Part shown: piece after piece, positions 48,406 to 59,077 of the stretch
How positions within the stretch are numbered: position 1 is the first letter of the stretch
Layout: every line of letters begins with the position of its first letter
NCBI GenBank assembly: GCA_036873135.1
Contig: JAPTYO010000010.1
Span: forward strand, 17,911,772-17,975,771
DNA length: 64,000 nt
DNA from: Clarkia xantiana subsp. parviflora
Lineage: Eukaryota > Streptophyta > Magnoliopsida > Myrtales > Onagraceae
Direction of reading: 5' to 3'
Position numbers and translations under genes: made by a program
The notes under the pieces: model-generated
Database searches by the model: none
The model's input: the letters and a program-made list of their open reading frames with translations, nothing else
Told to the model about the DNA's origin: nothing

Positions 48406-48480
48406 ATGTGTAGCAAAACATAAACAAATACAAAAGTATCTGAAACAAAGAAGAATAATATGTTTATAGGATGATAGTTA

Positions 48481-50560
48481 TGAATATAGTAATAGAAAAC
48501 AATGAATAATAATAATAATTTCAACAATCGATCAATTGAATTCACAACATTTAGGTTATGACTTGAATTGTTAAGAGTTAATTCATGGAATGCTTATCAA
48601 GTGAAAATGATAAATTTTCATCATTTAGATAATAATTTATAGGACTTCATAGGTATCACATTGTACAAAACCTAAATAGAACATGTAGGAAGTCAAAATT
48701 TTCCGAGAAGTATCTACACATTACAAGTATATATAGAACACTGATAGATATCTTGAAATGTTAATATACCCATAAACTCTACATTCAAAATTAACGAGTC
48801 CAATTAATAAAAGAGACCGCATCATATAATTCTGAATGTTTCTACTTTCTTCCCTCCGTACATATCACGACTGAACCAAAATAAGTTATCGCTATCCCTT
48901 CTCGAATTGCTAAAACACACGACACCCAACACCGGATTAATTTGTTTCGCTCATCTTCATTTGGTAAAAAAAAAAAAACTCACCAGATTCATTGGTTTCA
49001 CTCAGCTTTATTTGTAAAACTAACAAAAAAACTAAGTACTTCGCATCTTATAATTGATCAGTCTCGGCGTCTTGCATCGACACCATTATCATCGGCTTCT
49101 CCTCTTGATTTTTCCACATTCATTTGAATCGTCTGAATGTTACTGTTGCATCCTACTATTAAAGGGTCTGACTCGTGCCATCCATATCGGCACACCCAGG
49201 TTGAATTTCAACACAAACCCTGCCAACCAACTAAAAAAAAGATCTGTCATAATGTTAAACATGCACAAATAAGACTTGCATTTCTTTTTATTGTTAATTG
49301 CACTCTGTGTTGCCCTCTATATAGTTGATGACATGTCTCCCACACACACCTGCCTTGCTCCTTGTTGTAACAATTACTTCGCACCATAACACACTTGCTT
49401 TGGTCCTCGATCAAATGGTTAACTAAGAAAATGTCTTTTAAGTCAGATCTGTGGCTCCGATCGGAGATTTTTTGGCTGAGTTGGTGGCCGGAGCTGGGTT
49501 GTTGGAGTCGAGGTGGTGGTCGCCGGAGTCGGGTGGTGGTAGCCGGAGCTTGGTGGTTTTAATTTGACTTTAGGAGTAAAATTATCATTTCACATTTCCT
49601 TAAATAAAATATTAAATAAAACAAAATATTAAAGGGGCAAAAATGTCATTTCACACAATTCTGTTAAATTTAACCCTAAAAATGGACGGAAAACCTCAAA
49701 TCAACAAAGTTGAAACTTCAGAACTCTCAAATTAACATTTTAAACTTCAGACCTCTCCCGTTAACATGGAATAAAATTCAGACCTCTCTTAGGTTATTAA
49801 CCTTTTTTTTTTTTATTACTGATGTTTGCCAAGCGTTCCAAACATCTTTGTATTAATTAAAATTATTCAAATTTAACGACACTTCTTAGTATCGTCGGAT
49901 TTTTTTTATATTATTTCTAAACTTTTTAAAGCTTCGTTAAATTTTTATTTAGGTAACACACATTTCAAAAAAATGTTATTATAAAGACGCTTACTTGCAT
50001 TGTCACTTGCATGTACCGGCAGCCCAAGTAAAAGTGTCACTTATTTTAATAGTTTTGCGACTGTTACAAGAGTCGCAATGTTTTTCACAGTGGTAATTAG
50101 AAAGGACATATGTATTTGCAGCGGTAAAAGCGTTGTTAGTTTCATGAAGATGCATTTTTAAGTCACGAGAAACCGACATGAGAATCTAGTTTTCTTATAG
50201 TATATGAAGGAGACATTGAGTATTGTGCAATTTTAGACAAAATTAAGTTACATAATTAATTATATTTGCCCTACAATTAATTATCTTAATCTAATTATTT
50301 CTCATTATAACTCTAATTTTTCTATCCAACTAACTAGCTCCCTGCGATTAAAGCAACTAAAAAGAGAGTTGTCTGGTAGAGTAGGTAGTTGTAATTTGCA
50401 GCTGAGATTTCCGAAGCTAGGGTGTCCTGCTACAGCTATAGCTAGAGAAGCGACGACGTTAATGGGAAATGTGAGCTGCAAAAATGAGAAGTTTTAAAAA
50501 AGAAGAATATAGACGAGTTACCACAATTTCAGTAGTTAATGACACAGAGAAGACTTGGTA
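48481..50560. other. Intergenic DNA
   Basis: AT-rich, with a purine-rich GGTGG/GCCGGAG stretch at 49480-49555. Short frames on either strand show no known domain. No RNA gene was recognised before the microRNA hairpin. Confidence 0.5.
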
Positions 50561-50571
50561 GGTGGTAGCTA

Positions 50572-50692
50572 GCTAGGTGGATGACAGAAGCATAGAGAGC
50601 ACAAAGGAGAAATATGCACATAAATCTTCATCACACACTCTCCCTTGCTTGCACATCCCCATCTGTGCTCTCTATCTTCTGTCAACAACCCC
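50572..50692 (-). ncRNA. MIR157: MIR156/157-family microRNA hairpin (miR157-type)
   Basis: On the minus strand, 50685 down to 50665 reads TTGACAGAAG then ATAGAGAGCAC, identical to the known 21-nt plant miR157. The opposite arm (50600 down to 50580) reads GCTCTCTATG then CTTCTGTCATC, the expected star arm. The two pair almost fully, separated by a ~64-nt loop region. miR156/157 guides cleavage of SPL transcription-factor mRNAs and sets juvenile-to-adult phase timing. Arms, mature sequence and loop size fit a functional locus. The hairpin is not inside a transposon. Confidence 0.92.
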
Positions 50693-50842
50693 AAAATTAA
50701 TTATATATATATATATATGATCCTGCCGAACTGGAATCCAACCCTAGAGTTAGCTGGTCTTGAACTGGATAGGACTGAATTATCAAGGCTACCTGCAAGA
50801 AAGGATATATAGTTACTTGGACAAATTGGGTTTTTTGTGTGG

Positions 50843-50853
50843 CTATATATATA
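50843..50853 (-). promoter_or_regulatory. Candidate TATA box of the microRNA transcript
   Basis: The minus strand has TATATATATAG about 150 bp upstream of the hairpin. Position and strand suit a pri-miRNA promoter, but AT-rich surroundings and another TA run (50701-50718) make this uncertain. Confidence 0.3.
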
Positions 50854-50859
50854 ATAATA

Positions 50860-51649
50860 TCAAAGAGAAAGAGATATTGGAGAGGCAGAGCTAACTAGGT
50901 AATATATAACTGAGTTATTATCAAATTTCAAAGAGTATGTATGGCTTCATTTATAGGAAGAACAAAATGAATGGCAGAGAATTAGCAAGAAGAAGGAGGA
51001 TCCCCACCACTAACGTAAATGAATAAATGGTCAATGGTTTCTTAACAAACCATATCTGTACTGTGTACTGCTGTATCTCTACTACATTTCTGTAACCACT
51101 TTTCACCAGAAAGAAAAATGGTTTCATTTCAAATGGCTAGCGCTTTAAGACCTAACAAAAAAAAAACTAGCTTAGGTTTAATTGCTCTGTTCATTTTTTT
51201 TTTAATATTTTGCTAGCATATGTTTTCCACGTGTATAAATTGCAAATTCCGTTAATATATCCATCTAATTTGGAATGAGTGCCGCATCTAATATATTATG
51301 AATAGATGATATGTTTGGGTAATCCAACAAATTGCTAGCGGGTGTTCGACTAGTTAAACAAATTGTTACTTATTTTATTCATTGCATGCATAACACATGA
51401 GTGTTTCATCCAAATTAGATAAATATATATATTAATGGATGGAGCAATATATACATGTGGAAAACCCAAATTAGGAAATGTTCTGAATGTTTTTTTTTTT
51501 TTTTTAATTTGTTTGACCACTCGAACGCTCGCAAACAATTTGATAATTTAACCCAAACAAAACCTATCTTTTATGGGAAACGAAAGCTAACTCTTATCTC
51601 CCTTGCAGTACTGTAATAACCATAGGGCCTAGCTATAGCTAGCTAGCGC
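50860..51649. other. Intergenic DNA upstream of the microRNA locus
   Basis: No coding frame or element end was recognised. Probably includes the microRNA promoter region. Poly-A (51159-51168) and poly-T (51490-51504) runs are present. Confidence 0.5.
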
Positions 51650-51936
51650 TGTAACAGATAGTAAAATAGTACGCTATAACGGCGCAAACCCTAGCAGAGC
51701 AAGTAAGAGATCATCTGATGTAATTCTTTCATTTGGTAATCATCACCCTTAAATATCTACTCACTAATAAAAATATTCAAAGTTACACCATAAATTTGCA
51801 ATGACAACAAAGAGGTCCTCAGACAAATTACAAAGGCTCAGATTGCATCATTAGACCTAATATAACGAACCGGCTAAGCCCAACCTAGTCAACACAGACT
51901 TGGGCTACAGCTGGGTCAAGTCCACGGGCTTTAACA
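51650..51936 (-). mobile_element. Copia-2 3' LTR
   Basis: On the minus strand it begins TGTTAAAGCCC and appears to end CTGTTACA, 287 bp, TG..CA. The outer end is inferred from the terminal inverted repeat, since there is no partner LTR to compare. Confidence 0.6.
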
Positions 51937-51943
51937 CCCCCCC

Positions 51944-53604
51944 TCAATCTGAACTTTGAAAGATGTCCACCATATTCATCTTCATAAGCAATCGCCTATG
52001 CTGCACCTTAGGTAAAGCTTTGGTAAACACATCTGCTAATTGCTGAGAAGTCCTCAAATGTTTTAACCTAAGAAAATCTGAAGAAACACAGTCTCGAACA
52101 TATTGACATTCAATTTCTATATGCTTAGTACGCTCATGAAAAACAAAATTGTTAGCAATTTGTATTGCAGCTTTATTATCGCAGTGCAAAACTACTAGTC
52201 TATAAGAAGCAAAACCTAGCTCAGAAAGTAAACCCTGCAGCCAAACCAACTCAGAAACAGTGTCACGCATACTACGATACTTTGCTTCAGCTGAAGAACA
52301 AGAAACAGTCAGCTTCTTTTTAACTTTCCAAGAAACAAGGGAATTGCCAATAAAAACACAATAGCCAGTAACAGACCTACGAGATTCAATACACCTAGCA
52401 TAATTTGAGTCGCAAAAAGCAGTGATATCAAGATTGCAATCAGAAGATAATAAATTTCCAAGCCCAGGTTGCTGTTTTAAATATCTCAAAATACGAATAA
52501 CAGCATCATAATGCGACTTTTTTGGTTTTTGCATGTACTGACTCAAATATTGTACTGCATATGCAATATATGGCCTAGTTATACCCAAATAAAGAAGCCT
52601 ACCAATCAGTCGCCTATACACACTAGGATCAGAAAGCAGTTTGTCATCATGATTCAAATCCAAACTTTCATCATATCCTTTTAAAGTAAACCTTGCATTT
52701 TGCTTCATAGGAGTACTGCAAGGCTTACCTCTTAACATACCAGCATCAGAAAGCATTTCAAGGACATATTTACGTTGACAGAGCACAATTCCTTCATTGG
52801 ACCTTGCTACCTCAATGCCCAAAGAATATTTTAAGTCCCCTAAATCCTTCATTTTAAAACCGGTATGTAAAACAACTTTTAACTCATTAACCAAAAAGAA
52901 CCGTTGCCAGTAAAAAGTAAATCATCCACATAAACAAGGAGTATAACAACCTCCTCACCTTTTCTCTTTGTAAAAAGAGAATAATCCAAATGGCTCTATT
53001 TATAACCACTATTCAACAGTGCCTCTGTGAGCTTAATATTCCACTATATTGATACTTGCTTTAATCCATATAAAAATCCGTGTAATCGACAAACAAGATT
53101 AGAAGGAACAACAGACAACTCCCCCTGATTACCAAATCCAGGTGGCAAATCCATATAAACTTCCTCAAACAGGCCTCCTTGTAAAAAGGCATTATAGACA
53201 TCCATTTGATATAAATGCCACTTATGCATTGCTGCAATAAATAGTACTATCCTAACAGTGCCAATTTTAGTCACAGGTGAAAATGTTTCATCATAATCAA
53301 TTCCCTCATTTTGTTTAAAACATTTGGCAACAAGACGTGCCTTATACCTTTCAAGAGACCCATCATGATTATATTTGACACGAAAAACCCATATGCACCC
53401 AATTGAAGTTCTGCCAGGAGGCAAAGTAACAAGAGACCAAGTCTTATTAAGTTCTAAAGCAGTTATTTCCTCCATCACGACCTTAATCCAACTTGTATCT
53501 TTAGGAATCTTATCTATTGAGCTTAAAAAAGACTTGTTATTGTCAGTTACTCTATTATATCCTAGATAATCAGAAATATGATGCAAAGTGGAACAATTTG
53601 ACAT
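51944..53604 (-). pseudogene. Copia-2 reverse transcriptase and RNase H (broken)
   Basis: The RT N-terminal half (53604-53044) reads [25 protein letters not shown] and [15 protein letters not shown]. After a break, [10 protein letters not shown] (the catalytic YVDD) lies near 52925-52955. Then MKDLGDLKYSLGIEVARS and the RNase H half follow to 51944: FCDSNYARCIESRRSVTGYC, VSCSSAEAKYRSM, HCDNKAAIQIANN and RTKHIEIECQYVRD. All copia RT/RNase H landmarks exist but are spread over at least three frames. The final motif DVFTKALP is intact. Confidence 0.88.
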
Positions 53605-53614
53605 GTCATAATCT

Positions 53615-55143
53615 TTAGTCCAGACAGGGGCTTAATATTCCTAACATGTCTTGTAATAGGTTCAGATATGAATTCTTCATTATCGAAGTAACTAAATCAT
53701 CATCATCACCATTACCTCCAGAATCAGATTCACGTACAGTATCATGATGAACATCAACAGTTTCAGATAAATCCTCAGTATGAACTGCATCAGGGGGAAG
53801 ATCATTTCCAAGTTCATTATCCTGAGAGTTATCTGCAACATGTATAGAAGAACTATTAGGAGCAAACACAGATAAATCCTTTGGTTTAATTAAAAAAGGA
53901 AATATGTGTTCAAGGAATTTAACATCCTTGTTTACAAAGATGGACTTGGTATCCAAATTGAGTAGACGGTACCCTTTTTGAGTTAAAGAGTAACCCATCA
54001 GTACACAAGCAACTGATCTTGGAGCAAACTTATCTGAAGAAAGTAAAATCTTAGCATAACAAATACATTCAAATATTCTCAAATGTTCCAAAGAATGAAC
54101 TTTATTATACAATATTTCAAAAGGAGATTTACCTTTCAAAACATCTGTAGGTAAAATATTTATCAAGCAACAGGAGGTAAGAATACATTCACCTTAATAT
54201 TTATCAGGGACATGGCTTTTTAATTTCAAGGCTCGTGCAACTTCAAGCAAATGTCTATGCTTGCGCTCAACCACACCATTCTTTTGGGGCGTGTAGGCAC
54301 AAGAACTTTCATGAAGAATCCCATTGTTCAAGAAAAATTGTGAGCAATTTTCATTAAAAAAAATCACCACCGTTATCAGAACGAATCCGTTTAATTTTCT
54401 TAGAAAACTGAGTGTTCACCATCATATGAAAATGCTTGATAACAACAACATCGTTAGATTTAAGAGTCATCAAATACACCTAGGTAACTCTAGTAAAGTC
54501 ATCAACAATGGTAAGAAAATATCTCTTATTATCATGAGTTGCTTTATGATAGGGGCCCCATACATCTATGTGCAAAAGATCAAAGGAACTCTGAGTAATA
54601 GAGTGACTATTAGGAAATGGTAACCTAAATTGCTTAGCCATAGGCAAATACCACAATCTGAGATTCCTTTATTTTGAAAAGTAACTGACTAAAGAGATCC
54701 AATTTTTGTCAAAGTAGAAAAATGAATATGGCCTAAACGCCTATGTCATAGAATGGTTTGAGGATGGGTAACAACAGAATGTACATCTACAGGGGCAAGA
54801 TGTTTAGGTTGAAAAAGTAGAACCCTGCAGCTTCATGTACATTCCCCAACACTATTCCATTGCAGAGATCCTGTAAAACAACATTGTTAGGATGAAAAGT
54901 GATGGAACTAAATAGATCCTTAGTCAGTTTTGCTACAGATATCAAATTATATTTAAACTCAGGTAAATAAAGCATATTGGTTAAAAATCTGTTGGGGCCA
55001 ATTTTGAAATCACCAACCTTAGCAACTGCAGATTTGATTCCATTTGGTAACAAAACACTAGAATTACTAGGCCTAACATTGATCAGCCAATTCAACTTGC
55101 AAGTCATGTGATGTGTAGCACCTGTGTCTAAGATCCAATTCAA
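53615..55143 (-). pseudogene. Copia-2 protease and integrase (broken)
   Basis: The protease begins near 55143 with WILDTGATHHMT, the copia aspartic-protease active site, and runs to 54787. Integrase follows in damaged frames. Near 54250-54280 the minus strand encodes NGVVERKHRHLLEVARA, the conserved catalytic-Glu region. 54166-53615 gives the integrase C-terminus (KSPFEILYNK, FAPRSVACVLMGYS, GYRLLNLDTK). Stops and frameshifts are frequent between 54170 and 54790, so no integrase can be made. Confidence 0.8.
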
Positions 55144-55364
55144 GTTATTATCAAAATCAGAATGATTATAGGGACTACATGGAAAGATGACGCAACATTT
55201 GCCCTGGCATCAGCCTCAGAGTCATGATGATTGGACTTCACCATGGTTCTGGTCAGGTGCTCCAAGTAATCATCATAGGCTGATTTTTTTGTAAGCTCGA
55301 AAGGGGTAGAAGAAGAGCTCCACCTTCCTTCCCATTACCATCTGGTTGATACTCAGTCACAACA

Positions 55365-55847
55365 TTAATTAGCTTGAGGAGTCCTGCCCTGACCCTGGGT
55401 GTTGCGAAACTTCCACCCAGGCGGGTAGCCTTTCATCTTGAAACATTGCTCATAATCATGACCCCTCATCTTACAAAAGTCAAATAGTAAATTTAGGTTC
55501 CTTTTTTGGCCCCTTGACTTGTTAGATGAGTTGTCAGAAACAGTTTTCGCGTCAGAAACAAAATTAGCCATTGAGCTATTAGAGATAGCCCTTTGATGTT
55601 CTTCTTGAACTAAAACATCATAAGCTTGAGAAATATTGGGCAAAATCTCACGCATCACCAAATTTGTCCGCATATTGGAATATGAATCATTCAGCCCATT
55701 GAGGAATTGCAAAAGTTTGAGGTTGTTTGCATGAATGATATGTTTCTGAAACTCTGGACAACCAAGATTTGGAAGGTTGCAAATAACATAAAATTCCTCC
55801 CACAAGGGACTTACTACCATGATTTTAAAGCAGGCGTACTTTTGCAA
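55365..55847 (-). pseudogene. Copia-2 gag C-terminal part
   Basis: The frame contains QFLNGLNDSYSNMRTNLVMR and NISQAYDVLVQEEHQRA, the UBN2-type gag core. It ends in a zinc-knuckle-like FCKMRGHDYEQCFKMKGYPP. The N-terminal third is missing where the element is truncated. Confidence 0.82.
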
Positions 55848-56061
55848 ATTTTAAGATTTTATAGTAGTAATTAAAAGAGGGTCGGAGCATATCCGGGTCG
55901 GTATCCCGATTAATCCAAAATAATTAACGGCGTCAAACTCTACGGCTAACAAACAAACCGCGCTTCTATCTCATTCTCATCTTCTATGCGAGAGCCTTGA
56001 GCTCCGGAAATGGGAAAATTCTTGGATCAACAAGCGGCCTACACAAGAATTGCCCCCGGAA

Positions 56062-56122
56062 ATGGATGTTGGTATTCTTGTCGTGGACATCTACTTCCCT
56101 CCCACATGCATGCATCCAGCAG
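56062..56122 (+). CDS. HMGS-like: Probable exon 1 of HMG-CoA synthase (partial gene or remnant)
   Basis: ATG at 56062 opens MDVGILVVDIYFPPTCMHPA, which matches the N-terminus of plant HMG-CoA synthase (VGIL..DIYFPPTC). It ends at a good donor, GCAG/GTACAT (56123). In plants this short first exon ends just after PPTC plus a few residues. HMG-CoA synthase condenses acetyl-CoA with acetoacetyl-CoA in the mevalonate pathway. No second exon (expected EALEAHDG-like) occurs before the LTR of element D at 56866. The rest of the gene would lie beyond element D, outside the window, or be lost. Exchanges near the exon end and the crowded promoter leave open that it is a relic. Confidence 0.55.
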
Positions 56123-56865
56123 GTACATCTCTCTCTCTCTCAATCAGTTTGAATGAATAGAATGAATCATCAACTTGGCAGTTGACTATATCCATTTTGA
56201 TCTTCAAATTTTTTCTTGTGGCGGCGGTTGCTTTTTCCTTGCTCATCTTGTCGTCTTTAATCGATCTTATTGTGAAGGAGATTTGAGCTGCCACTTTGAA
56301 GATCTAATCTAAGAATTTCTGAGCTCATTCGCGTGATCACTGCTAAATATATTTGTTTTCTTATACTACTATATCACAACACCTATGACTAGATTTCTAA
56401 CTTCTTTCATCCCCACTTGATTGCTCCTAAAAAAAAAATCGAGAATACTTTCCTTTTAGTTTCCATCGATGTAGATTGCTCCTCCTCGATCCTGTCTAGC
56501 TAGTAAGTATGAGAGCTTGATGACATTAAATGTGGTGGTGTATCAGTTGCTGCTAATTCTGGGCATCTTGGCGGTTTGAGTTGGTCTATTACTCATGTCA
56601 AGTCCTTAATATATATAAATCATAGATGAATTTTGAGAAATGTGGCACAAATCATTCTAATCGTTTCTCCACTTGAAAGTTGTTGTATAAATAACTCTGG
56701 GGGAAATCACTTGTTTACCACCCTCTTGCCATCCTAGCTAGTTAAACAATAACCTATAAATGATTGCTGCATCCCAAAAAAAATTAAATTAAAGAGGTTT
56801 TTTTATTACCATGAAGTGTGTTTGTTGTGAACGAGCTGTGAAGCAAAGTGTACATGTTCCTGGCT
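56123..56865 (+). other. Intron-like DNA between the HMGS-like exon and element D
   Basis: Starts with a CT repeat (TCTCTCTCTC) after the donor and is T-rich, as expected of a plant intron. A 67-codon minus-strand frame at 56091-56294 shows no known domain. No acceptor-plus-exon matching HMG-CoA synthase was seen. Confidence 0.5.
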
Positions 56866-57820
56866 TGTTTCGGGATCAGAGTAGTTGGCTGCTGTTGGAT
56901 TTTGATCTCCGGATAAAGCTCGAACCCGACCGTCTGCGCGCCCGACCCTGCAATAAGGGACAAACCAGGCTTGTGCCCGGTAATCCCCCTCCGAAGCTTA
57001 AGTCAGAACTCAGAATATAATGTCTAAGAACTGATATATGTATATAGTTTCAATCAAAACGTAAAAAATGAGAAGATGTATGAACTTGTATTTATAGAGA
57101 ATGGAATATATGGCAACTGGCCCATACATTTATGGTGCACCGATACCTTAGTATGGAAAGTGGTATATGCACACTTTCCTTTTTGGAGAGGGGATTACTT
57201 GTTTATTTTCGGGACAATGTAGCTTCTTCTTGGGGAAGATACGAACCCGAAGCCTTATGTCCAATTAGTCCTTCGTTTTATAAACAGAGAGGACGAGACG
57301 ACTCATCCTTATAGAGAGAGTCGTTTTCCGTTACGCGGGGGAGGGACGTTTCCTTCTCTAAGGAGAGGATCGTCCCTCCCTCATGGGAGAGGGGACGATC
57401 CCCTCTCCAGGAGAGGGTCGTCCCTCTCTCTTTGGAGAGGGGACGATCCCCTCTCCTGGGAGGGGGTCGTCCCTCCCTCATGGGAGAGGGGACGATCCCC
57501 TCTCCTGGGAGGGGGTCGTCCCTCTCTCCTTGGAGAGGGGACGATCCCCTCTCCTTGGAGGGGGTCGTCCCCCTCTCTCTTGGAGAGGGGACGATCCCCT
57601 CTCCTTGGAGAGGGTCGTCCCCCTCTCTCTCGGAGAGGGGACGATCCCCTCTTCTTGGAGAGGATCGTCCCCCTCTCTCTTGGAGAGGGGACGATCCCCT
57701 CTCTTGGAGAGGGTCGTCCCCCTTTCCTTGGAGAGGGTTTACTTCATATTTGTCTGTCTAGAGAGTCGTCTAGCCCGATTAGCGGAAATTATTATCCGGG
57801 TCTTAGACCGATATCCATCA
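56866..57820 (-). mobile_element. Element D 3' LTR
   Basis: On the plus strand it begins TGTTTCGGGATCAG (the A LTR reversed begins TGTTTCGACC) and ends GATATCCATCA. It is next to the purine tract. A TATAAATA box on the minus strand lies at about 57085-57092. It contains the palindrome array at 57340-57745. Confidence 0.8.
57340..57745. repeat. Palindrome array in element D LTR
   Basis: Seven copies of GAGGGGACGATCCCCTC at a spacing of about 50 bp, alternating with GGTCGTCCC linkers. Long frames on both strands through this stretch are artefacts of the repeat. Confidence 0.92.
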
Positions 57821-57832
57821 CTTGCCCCCGAG
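57821..57832 (-). other. Element D polypurine tract
   Basis: The minus strand reads CTCGGGGGCAAG directly before the LTR, the same tract as in A and C. Confidence 0.8.
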
Positions 57833-58087
57833 GCTAATGTAGACTTTGTCTGCATTATGCTCTATCTTATAACGAAAACTCATCAAATATCTATCTTTCC
57901 CGAAATAATAAGTGTAAGCATATACGATAATTTATTGACATATCGTTCCTTTTTGAGAAACTTTACGTATTTTCAGTATCTGTCCACATTTATATGTAAA
58001 TGGGTTTGTCTCCTTTAATCTCATCCTTTAGATGGAGGAGATCCAATGGTCTAGATTAAAACCCTAGCCACACCTCTAACTTGAAGG

Positions 58088-59077
58088 ATATATATATACC
58101 CCTTTTTTTTTACTTTGCCTCCACTTACTTTCACCACTCTTCACCAAATTACTCTCTTTTTCTCTCAAGTAAGAAGGAGAAGTGTAAAGGAGAAACCCGG
58201 CCAGTGTGCATCGAAGGAGCTGCCGCTTGTGAGAGGGAGGAGTTTGGCCGGAGGTGTCGTCGCTGCGTGGAGGTCGTCCGAGGGAGGTCGTCGTTGCAGA
58301 GGAGATCGTCCGACTGAGGCGCCGCTGGGGCTGTCCAGGTCGTCCGTCTGTCGTTCCGTGCCGGTGTGGCGCCTGTCCAGCGGATCATTCCGTGCCGGTG
58401 GGTTGTCTGTCCAGCGGATCGTTCGTCCGTCCAGTGGATCGTCCCGTGCCGGTGGGTTGTCTGTCCAGCGGATCGTTCGTCCGTCCAGTGGATCGTCCGT
58501 CCAGCAGATCGTTCGTCCGTCCGGTGGATCGTCTGTCCAGCGGATCGTTCGTCCATCCAGTGGATCGTCCGTCCAGCAGATCGTTCGTCCGTCCGGTGGA
58601 TCGTCCCAGCGGATCGTTCGGCACAAGTAAGACCCCTTTTCGCTCTAAAATTTTATTTTAATTGCAAAATTGATGACATAAATTGATGCCTCATTATTAA
58701 ACACATATAGTTGTCAACTTGAAATCGAATGCTTTACCACCTTTATGAGTGTTTTTCAATTGGATTGTCTAAAAGTTACAACTTCCCTTGTGTAGTTAAT
58801 CTCGAACCACTTGTAAAGTTGTGAGGACTATGCCCCCGAGCAAAATTTTGCGAAGTAACATAGACATCATACATTGTAAATCCAAAAGATAAATGAATTG
58901 TTGTATGTCTTAGCAAATTTTGTTGTGTGTTTTAGGTTGGAAGTAACGTCTACGGCCGGCAAATTTGTCTTAGGGGATCGTCCCGAAGGTATAGGAGATC
59001 GTTCACCAAGTTTCTGATCGAGGCGACATCCTAAATCTTCCTAATTTGTTACTGGCTTCTTACTATACAGTAAGACC
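58088..59077 (+). promoter_or_regulatory. Promoter and spliced leader of the element D antisense gene
   Basis: A TATATATATA box (58089-58098) is followed by CT-rich initiator-like sequence. From 58100 to 58626 there is not a single ATG on the plus strand although the stretch is over 500 bases. A donor CACAA/GTAAGA at 58627 and an acceptor TGTGTTTTAG ending 58935 define a 309-bp intron that does contain ATGs. The second leader piece, 58936-59077, again lacks ATG. The first ATG is the coding start in a good context (GACCATGGG). Inferred from pattern; no transcript evidence. Confidence 0.6.
58378..58620. repeat. Minisatellite in the antisense leader of element D
   Basis: Repeats built from CGGATCGTTCGTCCGTCCAG and CCGTCCAGTGGATCGTC variants (about 33-37 bp per unit). 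Frames on both strands through it (RTIHWTDERSAG-like) are repeat translations and not proteins. Confidence 0.88.

Larger units (their letters stand above)
34205..48480 (+). mobile_element. Element B: truncated Tat-like element, host of element A
   Basis: It is the inverted relative of element C. The order is gag C-terminal fragment (34224-34571), non-coding repeats (34600-35683 and 46645-47400, matching 19.7-21.5 kb reversed) and an antisense gene (48405-47435). Pol is absent: non-coding DNA follows gag directly, as in C. Both ends are truncated without LTRs. Element A is inserted at 35683/46640. Boundaries are approximate, placed where the composition changes to AT-rich intergenic DNA. Confidence 0.75.
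51650..55850 (-). mobile_element. Copia-2: 5'-truncated Ty1/copia element (Ale/Retrofit-like)
   Basis: A 3' LTR (51650-51936) is preceded on the minus strand by a purine tract TTGAGGGGGGG (51937-51947). Upstream, in order, are RNase H, RT, integrase, protease and gag on the minus strand. The 5' LTR, leader and gag start are absent beyond about 55850. Several stops and frame breaks occur. The RT style (YLSQYMQKPKKSHYDAVIRI) suggests the Ale/Retrofit lineage; this is inference. Confidence 0.88.

Noticed and set aside
50701..50718. TA run next to the microRNA hairpin as a TATA box
   Set aside because: Too close to the hairpin (about 10 bp upstream on the minus strand) to start a pri-miRNA with the needed lower stem.
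56091..56294. 67-codon minus-strand frame overlapping the HMGS-like exon
   Set aside because: No recognisable domain, overlaps a better-supported exon on the other strand and lacks supporting signals.
57383..58018. Long plus-strand frames rich in GEGTIPSPG-like repeats
   Set aside because: They lie in the LTR palindrome array and are open in several frames at once. The period, not selection, keeps them open.
58149..58686. Overlapping frames on both strands (RTDDPLDGRTIRW and PSSGSSVQRIV types)
   Set aside because: Translations of the GGATCGTCC minisatellite in the antisense leader. They have no ATG start on the plus strand and no known domain.
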